Assembly (NCBI GenBank): GCA_036504095.1
Contig: DASXVS010000019.1
Coordinates: 25,492-89,491, forward strand
Direction: 5' to 3'
Length of the DNA: 64,000 nt
From: Armatimonadota bacterium
GTDB lineage: Bacteria; Armatimonadota; DTGP01; JAKQQT01
Within the stretch, counting starts at the first letter, position 1. The number at the start of each line of letters is the position of its first letter. The position numbers and the translations under genes were made by a program. Of the stretch, positions 27,139 to 36,615 are shown piece by piece. The notes beneath the pieces are model-generated. The model saw nothing but the letters and a program-made list of their open reading frames with translations, was not told the DNA's origin and did no database searches.

Positions 27139-29919
27139 TCAGGGGTTGGATGCCGGTGCTATGGCGACTTCGTCCAGCCACGCCTCGCCGGTACCGTCAA
27201 GCAAGAGCACTATGCCGATATGCTCGGTAGCGGGCGGAAGCACCACTTCTTTGCTGTAAGCGGTCCAGTCGGCGTAACCGTGCAGGACCTGGGCCTGGAT
27301 GAACTGGATCGGCGACCAGATTGTGCTGTAGGCTTGCACGGCGACGTTCACTTTGACGTTTCCGGCTGACCTGGCGTATCCGGATAGCGTGAACCTCGCG
27401 CCGGCGCCGGCGTCCAGCGTTTGGGCCGTCTGCCCCATCGCATCGCCGCCCTCGCTCGCGACGCAGAGGGCCGCTGGACCGATCTTGAACGTTTTGGTGT
27501 CCCGCGACACCCTGATCTTGCCGCGGCCGACCCACTGGGTATTCCACGAGGTCGGAACCTCCTGCCCGTCGGTCATAGAGCCGTTCTGCAGCGCGATCGG
27601 CCTTTTGGCAGGATCGACCGGTTCCGGTGTGCCGTCAACCGCAGCGAAGCGCGAGTCCTCAGCCGTGTTCTGATAGTGGCGGCCTTTCGGAATGTAGTCC
27701 TTGGGCCACTTGCCGGTGAAGAAGCCGCGGCCGAACGAACCGAAGACCATATATTCCGGAGCGAAGGGGTTGAACGCGATCGCGTGTCCGCGCAGCATCG
27801 CGAGGCCGTTGTTCGCCTGCTCGAACGTTGCGCCGCCGTCGCCGCTCACCCACACGCCAGATTCGTGTCCGTACTCCACATACGGATCTGTACTCGTCGT
27901 GAATGCGATGCGCTTCGGGTTCGTCGGGTCCACGGCCACGTTCTTGATCCACTGGTCGTCCCAGAGCCGGGTCCACTTTCCCTCGGCGTAACGCCAGAGG
28001 CCGCCGCGAGCACCCTTGTCTGCTGCGACGTAGAGGCGGCCCAGACCGTCGACCACCATGCGTCCGGCCTGGTGCGGACCGCCGATCGCGCTGAAGTGCT
28101 CTCCGTCCTCGGTGCGGTAGACGTCCTTCTCGCCGGAGACGAAAAAAACGCTCGCCTTTCGCGGATCAGCGGCGATCCACGCCAGGCCGGGACCGCGGTG
28201 AACGATGCTCCAGTGGTCGCCGCTATCTGCGGAGTGGTACAGGCTCCCGCTGATCACCACCCACACCTTCTCCGGCTTGTCGGGCCGGGCATAAATGCCT
28301 CCGGTGGTACCGGGGTCGCTGAATTCGGGCAGGCCGTGGTCCTTGCCCGTCACCGTGTCCCACGTCTTCCCGTCCCTGGTTCGAACGACGCTGACGTTCC
28401 GGCCGAACTGGCCGGTGGTAACGTAGACGTGTCTGCCAGCTAAACTCGCGTCGTTGCCGCCGCCCCACGGCGATGGCTCGGCGCCGCGAAAGGTCCATGT
28501 CCTCAGGCCGTCCGTGGATTCCCAGCACTTGCCGGCGTCCATCGCCAGCAGAACGGCATGTCCCTTCAGATTCGGGTCGAACCGGAAATTCATGCTGCAC
28601 AGGCCGGAGAAACCGCGACCCTTGAAAGCGCCGTTTCCCGCAGGATCTGACGAGGCGGAGGCCCACGTATTGCCGCCATCCCGCGTGATGATCATCTCTT
28701 CGGCGCCGGCGCCGAGGCACACGTTCGGGTTCTTCGGGTCCACTGTCAGGCAGGGCTCTCCAATGCCGGCGGGGTATGCAGCGCGAATCTGGAAAAGGGA
28801 CTTGCGAGCCGGATCGCCGCTCTCTGTGCCAACATTCATCTTCGTGGCGACCGCTTTCCAGTTCCGCCCTCCGTCCCTGGTGGCGTAGAGCGTGCCGGTG
28901 TCCCACGCCGTGTCCGACACGTACATGATGTCAGGGTTGCTTTCGGCGACGGCGAACCCCTTGTAACTTGAGGTGAAGACGCTTTGAGCGTGGGCGACCT
29001 GGCGAAGTCCGTTCGAAATGGACGACCAGTGCCGGCCCCCGTCCGGCGACTTGAACACACCGCCGGGAATGCATTTCCCGCCCGGGGTTTCAGGAGACGG
29101 GGAGAGCGAGACGAACACGGTGTCTTTGTTCTTCGAATCGACGAAGACGCGCTCTACGTTGAGATGGGGGAGACCGGTGTTCCGCCGCTCCCATGACTTG
29201 CCGCCGTCCGTGCTGGCCCAGAATCCGTTGGCATCCGTGGTGGCATAGAGGGGGAAGGGGGGGGCCTGTCTGCCCCAAGCCGCGCCTACGATGTTGAGTC
29301 CTCTCGTCCCGTCCCCGGTAAGGGTGGTGAGGCGCTTCCAGTTCATGCCGGCGTCGGCGCTGTCCCATACGGCGCCCCATACGTCGGCGCCGTGAACATC
29401 CCATCGCCGTGACGAACCGCCGAAGGCCAGCAGGTGCCTGGAGTCGCGCGGGTCGAAGAGCACCTTCTCTATCGGCGCCGTGTATCCGAAGTCGCGTTGT
29501 GGCCCGGGCATCCCGGCGCGGCGTTCGTGCCAGTTGCGCCCGCCGTCCGTGGAGAGCCACGGTCCGCCCATAGTGCCGGCCCAAACGGTGTTGGGGTCAG
29601 TCGGGCTGAACGTGATATCGCCGATCTCATATGACTTCAGGCCGAAAGTTGCCTGCCAGGTCTGCCCGCCGTCAGTTGTCAGTCCGATACCCAGCATATC
29701 GCCGCCCGTGAGCATGCGCCTGGCGTCGAACGGGCTGATGGCGACCGATGTATTAGCGCCGCCGCTTCCGGGCTCGCCCATTGGCTGCCACTTGATCGGC
29801 GAAGCACCGCCTGCCGGGCCGAACGCCAGAAGCAGAGAGAGAACCGAGAGCGATGTCGCGATTGTTCCGGGTAGTCTTATGGTTTTGCAATCCCGAATCC
29901 TGAACCCCGAACCCCTCAC
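27139..29919 (-). CDS. Secreted BNR/VPS10-repeat protein (GH74-like) with C-terminal carbohydrate-binding domain
   Basis: A 926-residue exported protein. I place the start at the GTG at 29917-29919 because it overlaps the preceding TGA by four bases like its neighbours; a GTG four codons upstream is possible. Many BNR blades with Asp-box motifs follow: TTDGGQTW, STDGGRNW, STDGGKSW, SPDGGRHW, TRDGGNTW. This is the double-propeller pattern of GH74 xyloglucanases and sortilin-like proteins. The GH74 catalytic Asp residues cannot be assigned with confidence. The last 150 residues (QNGSMTDGQEVPTSWNTQW onward) form a CBM4/9-like jelly-roll. It links the methyltransferase operon to extracellular glycans. 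Confidence 0.75.
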   Translation of the reverse strand: MRGSGFRIRDCKTIRLPGTIATSLSVLSLLLAFGPAGGASPIKWQPMGEPGSGGANTSVAISPFDARRMLTGGDMLGIGLTTDGGQTWQATFGLKSYEIGDITFSPTDPNTVWAGTMGGPWLSTDGGRNWHERRAGMPGPQRDFGYTAPIEKVLFDPRDSRHLLAFGGSSRRWDVHGADVWGAVWDSADAGMNWKRLTTLTGDGTRGLNIVGAAWGRQAPPFPLYATTDANGFWASTDGGKSWERRNTGLPHLNVERVFVDSKNKDTVFVSLSPSPETPGGKCIPGGVFKSPDGGRHWSSISNGLRQVAHAQSVFTSSYKGFAVAESNPDIMYVSDTAWDTGTLYATRDGGRNWKAVATKMNVGTESGDPARKSLFQIRAAYPAGIGEPCLTVDPKNPNVCLGAGAEEMIITRDGGNTWASASSDPAGNGAFKGRGFSGLCSMNFRFDPNLKGHAVLLAMDAGKCWESTDGLRTWTFRGAEPSPWGGGNDASLAGRHVYVTTGQFGRNVSVVRTRDGKTWDTVTGKDHGLPEFSDPGTTGGIYARPDKPEKVWVVISGSLYHSADSGDHWSIVHRGPGLAWIAADPRKASVFFVSGEKDVYRTEDGEHFSAIGGPHQAGRMVVDGLGRLYVAADKGARGGLWRYAEGKWTRLWDDQWIKNVAVDPTNPKRIAFTTSTDPYVEYGHESGVWVSGDGGATFEQANNGLAMLRGHAIAFNPFAPEYMVFGSFGRGFFTGKWPKDYIPKGRHYQNTAEDSRFAAVDGTPEPVDPAKRPIALQNGSMTDGQEVPTSWNTQWVGRGKIRVSRDTKTFKIGPAALCVASEGGDAMGQTAQTLDAGAGARFTLSGYARSAGNVKVNVAVQAYSTIWSPIQFIQAQVLHGYADWTAYSKEVVLPPATEHIGIVLLLDGTGEAWLDEVAIAPASNP

Positions 29920-31013
29920 GAGTACACGCACTCCTTCGCGGCATCCGCATAGGCCTGCAGGTTATCGACCGGTATATGGAAGAAATGGTCGCTGGGGCTC
30001 ATGATGTAGCCCCCGTTGGGGCCATAGGCGTCGAACTGTTCGTGCACATGTCGGAAGATGTCCTCGCGCGTGCCGATTTCCAGCACGTTGCTCTGGTCAA
30101 TGCCTCCGATGAGCGCCACCTTGTCGCCGATTCGTTCTTTCATTTCCGCCGCGCGCGCGTCGCCACCCATTGTTTTCGGGGTCAGGGTCTCGGCCGCGTC
30201 GCAGCCGGTTTCCACGATGAGTTCCAGGATCGGCATCATTCCGCCGCAGGTGTGGTAGACCACCCGATGCCCTAGGCTGTGGAGCAAATCGTGCATCTTG
30301 CGGTCATACGGGAGGCAGAATTCCTTGAAGTATTTCGGCGAGATAACCGTGGAGGATGCGGCGCCGCCACCGGTTTCGACCAGGTCAATCGGGGCGCCAT
30401 CCAGGTTCTCCAGGATCCACTTCTCCTTCTTCTTCCAAAGGACTTCCAGGAACTCGTGCACCCAGCCGGGGCTGTCCGCCGCGGCCATAATCATCTCTGT
30501 CGTCCCCATGAGGCACACGGCGTGCTGCCATGGGCCGGCCTGATCGCCCCACACGCTGCTACGCATGATGCCGTCATCACCCATCTCGTCAAAGTCGCGC
30601 TGAAGCGATGCCACGTCCAGTTTGGGAGCCGGCATATAGCGCTCGATCAGCTCCAGGTCTTCCTCACGCTTTACCAGATGTGTAGTGATAAATCCGGTAA
30701 TCTCATTGCTGCCGAGGGTGTAGTCGAGTTTGCCGCCCGGCGTCGTGACAACGTACTGAGTGAGCGTTTCGCCCGCGGGCGCGTCAAGGCTGTGGGCTTC
30801 CACCGCCCATTTGGGGTTCGGCTTGTCCACATACGGCAGACGGCCGAGCGAAGCATCGAGCCCGAATTTTCGGAATGCCTCGATGTCGCTGATGCCGCCC
30901 AGATAGTGGTTCAGGTGGTACGGCTGCCACTGGTGAACGCTGGCGGGCACCCGATCGGGAACGCCTCCATCCAGCGCGGTGAGCAAACGCTCTCTCGATG
31001 TCATTTCTTTCAC
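29916..31013 (-). CDS. URO-D fold methyltransferase-like protein (HxCG subclass)
   Basis: A 365-residue protein beginning MKEMTSRERLLTALDGGVPD. The active-site strand VVYHTCGGMMPILE gives H254 and C256, the first two zinc ligands of the MtaA/MtbA methylcobamide methyltransferases. The third MtaA cysteine is not found; the corresponding C-terminal strand reads YIMSPSDHFFHIP. It is therefore the best candidate here for a corrinoid-to-thiol methyltransferase, but with an altered metal site. Its start overlaps the upstream URO-D stop by four bases and its stop overlaps the BNR gene. Confidence 0.85.
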   Translation of the reverse strand: MKEMTSRERLLTALDGGVPDRVPASVHQWQPYHLNHYLGGISDIEAFRKFGLDASLGRLPYVDKPNPKWAVEAHSLDAPAGETLTQYVVTTPGGKLDYTLGSNEITGFITTHLVKREEDLELIERYMPAPKLDVASLQRDFDEMGDDGIMRSSVWGDQAGPWQHAVCLMGTTEMIMAAADSPGWVHEFLEVLWKKKEKWILENLDGAPIDLVETGGGAASSTVISPKYFKEFCLPYDRKMHDLLHSLGHRVVYHTCGGMMPILELIVETGCDAAETLTPKTMGGDARAAEMKERIGDKVALIGGIDQSNVLEIGTREDIFRHVHEQFDAYGPNGGYIMSPSDHFFHIPVDNLQAYADAAKECVYS

Positions 31014-32161
31014 AGAATCTCCCCCGGGACGCGGGAATCCGGTTTCCTGTCCGCCAGCAACGGCCGCATATTCGGCAGACCCTTGCCCCAGACGCGACGC
31101 GCCTCATTTACATAATACGCGTAATTGGAGAGTGAAACGTCGGGCGGCACGCGGTGATCCGGCAGCGGGATATATCCGCCTTCTTCGACAAGCGGCGCCA
31201 GGCGCTCCACCTCAGCGGAGATCGTCGGGTAACTCTGGGCGAGCGTAACCTTGGAAACGCCGCCGATCATCAGCAGTTCTTTGCCGTAGGTCTTCCGGAA
31301 GGCGACCGGATCGGCGCCCCAGACGCCGATTTCAATGGGGAACATGCAGTTCACTCCCGCATCGAGCCACAGCGGGAGCAGATGGGTGATCTCGCCATCG
31401 CAGTCCAGCACGGAGACGTCTACTCCGTGTTTCCTCAGCAGGGAGGTAATCCGCTTGTAGTGCGGGACAAGCACTTGCTTGAAGATGGCTGGTGACAGCA
31501 GCGGCCCGCCCCGGTAGCACATATCTTCCCACCAGGAAGCGTAGTCGATCTGGACACCCGATTCAAGGACCGGCGTGATCGTGGCGATGATGCAATTCGC
31601 GACGGTCTCAACCATTTCCTCGAAAAACGGCCGGTCATCATAGACGAGCATGGAGAGGTTCTCCATGCCCATCCAATTCCGGATCCAGCCATACAGGGAT
31701 CCGCAGTTCAGGCCGATCGGGTAGTCGCGATTCGGATCGGAGTAGCGCTTCACGCGCTCGGTCCAATCGGCGGGATATCGCCCGGGCGTCGCGGGGTCGA
31801 GCCGCGGGAGGAACTCCCGCTTCCAGGACTCGCGGTCGGTGAGCGTGTGCCCGATCTGGCGGGGAATGGAACCCATGAACTTCCCGCGTTCCTTAAGCAC
31901 TCCCTCCTCATCGCGGACCAGCTCGGAATCGCCGTGATCCTCCACGACTTCATACGTAAACGCGGGGAACAGACCGGGGTTGATGCCCACGTCGATCCAC
32001 TGGGGATCGGCGCCGAAGTAGTCGCTGGGATCGATGTCCTTCGGTAATCCCTGTTCCCGCCAGACGACGTAAGTCTCGTCCCAGAAGCCGAAATCCATGA
32101 TGGGGCTTCGGTCCCGGGGCAGGTAGTGCATAGTTGCGTGGAAGCGTTCGCGTGCGTTCAT
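31010..32161 (-). CDS. URO-D fold protein (DxDG variant)
   Basis: A 383-residue URO-D paralog opening MNARERFHATMHYLPRDRSP. Its active-site strand reads VSVLDCDGEITHLLPLWLDAG: the usual His is replaced by Asp, and Asp-Gly follows. QIDYASWWEDMCYRGGPLLS is the family floor strand. The missing His means an MtaA-type zinc centre is not possible here, so it may bind substrate differently or methylate another partner. The ATGA coupling to the next gene and a 6-bp gap to homocysteine methyltransferase upstream place it in the core operon. Confidence 0.83.
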   Translation of the reverse strand: MNARERFHATMHYLPRDRSPIMDFGFWDETYVVWREQGLPKDIDPSDYFGADPQWIDVGINPGLFPAFTYEVVEDHGDSELVRDEEGVLKERGKFMGSIPRQIGHTLTDRESWKREFLPRLDPATPGRYPADWTERVKRYSDPNRDYPIGLNCGSLYGWIRNWMGMENLSMLVYDDRPFFEEMVETVANCIIATITPVLESGVQIDYASWWEDMCYRGGPLLSPAIFKQVLVPHYKRITSLLRKHGVDVSVLDCDGEITHLLPLWLDAGVNCMFPIEIGVWGADPVAFRKTYGKELLMIGGVSKVTLAQSYPTISAEVERLAPLVEEGGYIPLPDHRVPPDVSLSNYAYYVNEARRVWGKGLPNMRPLLADRKPDSRVPGEIL

Positions 32162-32167
32162 TGAAGT

Positions 32168-33055
32168 TTACTCCGTGCGATCCTTGCTGGATAGAGCGGT
32201 GGCGAGAGCGCGGATGAACTCAGGCGTGCTTCCGCAGCACCCGCCGATGAAAGACGCGCCGGCGTCAACCATCGCCAGCGATTCACTTACGAACTCCGCC
32301 GCGGTCATAGGGCAGACTGCCTTGCCATCTACCAGTTGCGGCGCCCCGGCGTTCGGTTTCATCCAGATCGGCAGGGTGGTCGCTGCCTTAAGCCTGCCAC
32401 AGATGCCGCGCATGATATCGGCTGACGGACCGCAGTTCGCGCCGATGACGTCCGCCCCCGCTCGCTCCAGAGCCTCCGCCGCCTGTTCGGGGGTGACGCC
32501 CATCATCGTCCTGGCGCCGTCCTTGCCGGCGCCGAAGGCCATGCAGCCAACGACGGGCAGGCCCGTCTTTTTCGCGGCCGCTACAGCGATCGAGGCCTCC
32601 ACCAGGTCGGACATCGTTTCGATGACCAGACCGTGAGCGCCGCCTTCAGCGAGCGCAGTGGCCTGCTCCTCAAACGACGCGACGACCTCGGCCTCGGAGA
32701 CCTCACCCATGGCTAGCATTGCGCCCATCGGTCCCATCGATCCAAAGACCAGAACGCCGTCCCCGGCGGCGCGGCGGGAGATGCGCGCTCCCTCCCGGTT
32801 GATTTCGGAAGCCTTGCCTCCCAGGCCATAGCGGGCGAGGGAAATGCGGGTCGCGCCGAAGGTGTTGGTGAGGATAATCCGGCTGCCGGCTTCCGCGTAG
32901 GCGCGGGCCACCGCCTCGACCTTGTCCGGCTGTTCAATATTCCATGGGTCCGGGGACGCGCCGATCGGCAGGCCGCGCGCTTGAAGCTCCGTGCCCCATG
33001 CGCCGTCAGTTACCACCGGTGAATGTGTCAGCAATTGCTCGATGAGCGCGTTCAT
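32168..33055 (-). CDS. Zinc-dependent homocysteine S-methyltransferase
   Basis: A 295-residue protein of the Hcy-methyltransferase family (the domain in MetH N-terminus, BHMT and MmuM). The thiolate zinc site is complete: VIGANCGPS with C208 and FIGGCCGSTPEF with C273/C274. WGTELQARGLP and LTNTFGATRISL are family hallmarks. It moves a methyl group onto homocysteine to make methionine. Standing alone without the cobalamin and folate modules of MetH, and inside an operon with a corrinoid protein, it is a plausible methyl acceptor step for the MtaC homolog; S-methylmethionine or betaine donors remain possible. It overlaps the upstream URO-D gene by four bases. Confidence 0.9.
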   Translation of the reverse strand: MNALIEQLLTHSPVVTDGAWGTELQARGLPIGASPDPWNIEQPDKVEAVARAYAEAGSRIILTNTFGATRISLARYGLGGKASEINREGARISRRAAGDGVLVFGSMGPMGAMLAMGEVSEAEVVASFEEQATALAEGGAHGLVIETMSDLVEASIAVAAAKKTGLPVVGCMAFGAGKDGARTMMGVTPEQAAEALERAGADVIGANCGPSADIMRGICGRLKAATTLPIWMKPNAGAPQLVDGKAVCPMTAAEFVSESLAMVDAGASFIGGCCGSTPEFIRALATALSSKDRTE

Positions 33056-34245
33056 TGTGCTTCCCTCCGATATCCGTGGTCGCGTCCGGCTCGGTACATC
33101 GCTTCGGTGTTTTCAAGCGGCGTCCCCGGGCCGAGGTTGTTGCCCTCACGCAGTGTGAATCGCCCGCCGGACAGAATGCCTGTCTGTAGAATCCGGACCG
33201 TCTCGCCGTAGATCTCCTCCGGCGTGCCCGATCGCACGAGCTCGACATGCGGCCCGCCCTGAATCTCCGCATCCGGCCCGAGCTGCTCTCGAAGCCACGC
33301 GAAATCCACCGGAAACCCGGTGTCGTATGATTGAATGCCAAGTTCACGCTGCAGCGTCGGGAAATGCCGCGTCGCGTCTCCGCAACAGTGTATGGCGCGG
33401 CGCCCGGTGGTGAAGACCTCATAAATGCGCTTGAGGTGTGGGAGGATGTGGCGCTTCAACATCGGAACGGAGATCATCGCGATGCTGTCGTCCATCCCGC
33501 CGCCGTTAACCTCTGGAATCGGGACGCCGCACCGAGTGCGCCACGCCGTCATGCGCGAGATGGTGGCTTCCGTGATGAACGTCAGGAGCGTTTGTAGTCG
33601 CTCCCTCTCCAGGGCCATCGCCTCGCAGACCCAGGTTGGGCCAAAAAGCGCGCAGGCGACCGTCATGGGGCCATTGTATCCAACGCCGTACCAGGGCGGC
33701 AAGACCTCGATGGGACGGTCCAGATACTCCTCCGAGGCCGCGCGTTCGACGAAGCGCTCGTGGTACTCCAGGCCTCTCGCCATGATGCCGCCGAACGGTT
33801 CCGGCAGCCCATTCTGCATCACGCGTTCCGGCGCGGCTTCGAACGCCTGCCGGGTGTCGGGAACCTCGCCATCCAGATATTCCACCGGGCAGCCGAACCA
33901 GGCCGGCTCCCAGTAGTTCTGAAAGTCGACGCTCACCTGCCAGCGCTCCGGGAGGCCGAGCCCGAGTTCCGCATCCTGCAGGATATTGAACCCCCGCCAG
34001 CGCGCAAAGCGGAGTTGCGCATCGAACATGACGTCAGGATCTTCCGTGTAAGTGCGGAAGGTCAGGCGTTCCGGGTTGGCGGCCGGGTTCGCCATGAAGA
34101 AACGTGTCGTCGTACCGACGATAATGGGCGTGCGTGTGGGTTGACCGTCCCGGTACGCGGCCCACATCTCGCGGACCTCCGCGTTGTGGGCTTCGAAATC
34201 GAATCCGGCCAGGCGATCGCCCGGGTTGACGGCGGACAGAGTCAT
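33052..34245 (-). CDS. URO-D fold protein (HCCG), tandem paralog A
   Basis: A 397-residue URO-D paralog, clearly a duplicate of the gene at 34242-35429: both open DRLxGFDFxAHNAEVxEMW and both contain EIQGGPHVELV or a near copy. The metal-site strand is RAIHCCGDATRHFPTL, with His-x-Cys retained. Near the C-terminus REGNNLGPGTPLENTEAMY aligns well with the MtaA stretch that carries the third zinc cysteine, but Asn stands where the Cys should be. It could transfer methyl groups with an altered metal site. Four-base overlaps couple it to both neighbours. Confidence 0.83.
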   Translation of the reverse strand: MTLSAVNPGDRLAGFDFEAHNAEVREMWAAYRDGQPTRTPIIVGTTTRFFMANPAANPERLTFRTYTEDPDVMFDAQLRFARWRGFNILQDAELGLGLPERWQVSVDFQNYWEPAWFGCPVEYLDGEVPDTRQAFEAAPERVMQNGLPEPFGGIMARGLEYHERFVERAASEEYLDRPIEVLPPWYGVGYNGPMTVACALFGPTWVCEAMALERERLQTLLTFITEATISRMTAWRTRCGVPIPEVNGGGMDDSIAMISVPMLKRHILPHLKRIYEVFTTGRRAIHCCGDATRHFPTLQRELGIQSYDTGFPVDFAWLREQLGPDAEIQGGPHVELVRSGTPEEIYGETVRILQTGILSGGRFTLREGNNLGPGTPLENTEAMYRAGRDHGYRREAQ

Positions 34246-35429
34246 ATGTCGTCTGCCTTCCAGCCGTGCTCCCTTGCGGCCCGGTACATTGACTCCGTGT
34301 TCTCAACGGGGGTGCCGGGCGCCAGGTTGTTCCCCTCGCGAAGGACGAATTTGCCGCCGGTGAGCACGCCGGTCTGCAGTATTCGAACTGACTCGTCATA
34401 GACCTGCCCGGGCGTTCCGGCGTGCACGAGCTCAACATGCGGCCCGCCCTGAATGCACGCGTCAGGTCCGAGTTCTTCCCGGATGCGGGCGAAGTCTACC
34501 GGAAAGCCGGTGTCGAACCAGTTGATGTTCAGTTCATCCTGGAGGGTCTTGAAGTGCCGTGTGGCGTCGCCGCACAGGTGGATGCCGCGGCCGTACTGCG
34601 TGCCGAGAGCGTCGAAAACCATCTTGTGGAACGGCAGCACGTGCTCGCGGTACATCCGCGTTGATATCAGCGCGATACTGTCGTCGGCGTAGATGAAGCT
34701 GTCACGCTTCCGAGGTAAGCCTTCCCGGGCGCGCCACGCCGTGACGCGTTCGATGGTCGCCTGCACAATGAAGTCGAACAGCTGGTGCAGCCTGTCCGGA
34801 TCGGTTGCCATTGTCGTGCAGACAAAATCGGCACCGAAGAGGTTGCACGCCACGGTCATCACGCCGTCCGAGCCGTAGCCGAAGCCCGGCATACGCGCCT
34901 CTATCGGCCGTCCCAGGTACTCTTCGCGGCTCGCGCGGTCCTTGAAGTACTGGTAGAATTCCCAACCGGTGGCGAGTGAGCCGCCGAACGGGTCCGGTAG
35001 ACCATGTTCCATCACCCGCTCCGGGCAGTCCTCGAAATCCGGCCGGGTTGCCGGAACCTGGCCGTCCCTGAACTCGACCTCGCAGCCAAACCAGCCCGCC
35101 TCATAAGTGTTCTGAAAGTCGGGTGAGACCCACCAGGCTGTGGCAGGGAGACCCAGATCCGCGTCCTGCAAAATGTTGAACCTGACCCAGCGCTGAAACG
35201 CGATCTGCGCGTCGAACATGGCGTCCGGGTCTTCCATGTATTTCTGAAAGCTCGGTGCGCTGGCGCCGGCAACGGGGTCCAGAATAGAGAACCGCGTGTT
35301 TGTGCCCACAATGACCGGCGTGCGGGTGGGGGACCCTGCCCAGAAAGCCTCCCACATCTCCTTTACCTCGGCGTTGTGCGCGTCGAAATCGAATCCATGG
35401 AGCCGGTCTGCGGGTGTAGATGGCGTCAT
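34242..35429 (-). CDS. URO-D fold protein (HLCG), tandem paralog B
   Basis: A 395-residue protein paralogous to the adjacent 33052-34245 gene along its whole length. The active-site strand is RGIHLCGDATRHFKTL, retaining His-x-Cys, and the C-terminal strand REGNNLAPGTPVENTESMY has Asn in place of the third MtaA cysteine. The two copies differ most in residues 40-120 (NTRFSILDPVAGA versus TTRFFMANPAANP), the part that shapes the substrate entrance, which suggests different substrates. It is coupled by ATGA to the MocA oxidoreductase upstream. Confidence 0.83.
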   Translation of the reverse strand: MTPSTPADRLHGFDFDAHNAEVKEMWEAFWAGSPTRTPVIVGTNTRFSILDPVAGASAPSFQKYMEDPDAMFDAQIAFQRWVRFNILQDADLGLPATAWWVSPDFQNTYEAGWFGCEVEFRDGQVPATRPDFEDCPERVMEHGLPDPFGGSLATGWEFYQYFKDRASREEYLGRPIEARMPGFGYGSDGVMTVACNLFGADFVCTTMATDPDRLHQLFDFIVQATIERVTAWRAREGLPRKRDSFIYADDSIALISTRMYREHVLPFHKMVFDALGTQYGRGIHLCGDATRHFKTLQDELNINWFDTGFPVDFARIREELGPDACIQGGPHVELVHAGTPGQVYDESVRILQTGVLTGGKFVLREGNNLAPGTPVENTESMYRAAREHGWKADDI

Positions 35430-36598
35430 TCAGGTTTCCCCTGTTCGAAATACCGGATCGCGTCCGCCGCCACAGGCGCGATGTCCTGAGGAATGCTGCC
35501 GTTCCGCAGCGATTCCGTCGCCGCACACCCGGTAGCCACGGCATTCCGCGCCGCGATGGGCGAGGTTTTGGTCGTCCCGCCATCCCGCACGTATCGCAGG
35601 AACTCCTCTACGATTCTAGGATCCGCGCCGCCGTGGCCGCCGCCATCCATCGGTTCCCGGAAACGGGCGTCCCCCTCGGACTGGTAGTGACAGCGGCGGT
35701 TCCACATGTGAACCTCGTTCTCGCCCAGGTTCTCGATCCGCCCTTCGGTCCCTATCACGGTGTAGTTCCGCCAGCCGTCCGGCGTGAAGTGGCACTGCTG
35801 GTACGATGCGAAGACGCCGTTGTCCAGTTGCATCAGGACCATGCTGAGGTCCTCGACGTCCATCACCGGGTTCATGCCCTTCTGTGAGAGCGGGGGCCAA
35901 TTGTCGAAGGTCCACGACGCGTCACCGCGTTCGTCGGGCGTGTGCTTGTCTGCAATCCGGTCGTAGACTGTCAGGCCGCCCATGGCGGTCACGCGTTTGG
36001 AATACCCCCCACACACCCAGTGCAGGACGTCGATATCATGCGCGCCCTTTTGCAGCAGGAGGCTGGTGGATTTAGAGCGGTCGGCGTGCCAGTCCTTGAA
36101 GTAGGCGTCGCCACCATACCCGACGAAGTGGCGGCACCAACCCGCCTTCACCTCGCCGATGGCGCCGGAATCCACCAACTCCTTCATCTTCTGCACGAAC
36201 GGCATGTGGCGCATGTTGTGCCCAAGGTAGAGCCTGCCTGCGTTGTCCACCGCTGCCTTGAGGATGCGGTCGCACCCGGCGGTGGTGATCGCCATCGGCT
36301 TCTCAAGGTAGACTGCCTTGCCGGCCTCCAGGGCCGCTACCGCCTGCTCTTCGTGCAGGAAATCGGGCGACGTGATGAAGACCGCGTGAACGTCTTCGCG
36401 CGCCAGGATGTCGTGGTAGTCCCGCGTGGTCAGCGTGTCTTTGCCGAACTTTTCGCGGAAGAGCGCCAGTTCGCGATCGTTAATGTCCGCTGCCGCAACG
36501 AGGCGTGAGCCTGCATCGGGGAGATGGGCATGGTGCGCGAGGTAGCCGCGCCCGCCGGCGCCGATCAGTCCAATGTTGATTTCGCTCGTTGATGTCAT
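35426..36598 (-). CDS. Gfo/Idh/MocA family oxidoreductase within the methyltransferase operon
   Basis: A 390-residue NAD(P)-dependent oxidoreductase. I start at the ATG at 36596-36598 (MTSTSEINIGLIGAGGRGY), giving a Rossmann motif near the N-terminus; longer starts would add a basic, unrelated leader. Other marks are KAVYLEKPMAIT with the conserved Lys-Pro and QKGAHDIDVLHWVCGG, where the catalytic His/Asp pair lies. It probably oxidises a sugar or cyclitol. Its place between URO-D genes suggests it acts on the demethylated or methylated sugar handled by the locus, which is my inference. It is coupled by ATGA to the URO-D gene downstream. Confidence 0.85.
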   Translation of the reverse strand: MTSTSEINIGLIGAGGRGYLAHHAHLPDAGSRLVAAADINDRELALFREKFGKDTLTTRDYHDILAREDVHAVFITSPDFLHEEQAVAALEAGKAVYLEKPMAITTAGCDRILKAAVDNAGRLYLGHNMRHMPFVQKMKELVDSGAIGEVKAGWCRHFVGYGGDAYFKDWHADRSKSTSLLLQKGAHDIDVLHWVCGGYSKRVTAMGGLTVYDRIADKHTPDERGDASWTFDNWPPLSQKGMNPVMDVEDLSMVLMQLDNGVFASYQQCHFTPDGWRNYTVIGTEGRIENLGENEVHMWNRRCHYQSEGDARFREPMDGGGHGGADPRIVEEFLRYVRDGGTTKTSPIAARNAVATGCAATESLRNGSIPQDIAPVAADAIRYFEQGKPE

Positions 36599-36615
36599 TG
36601 TCTTGGTCACGATCC

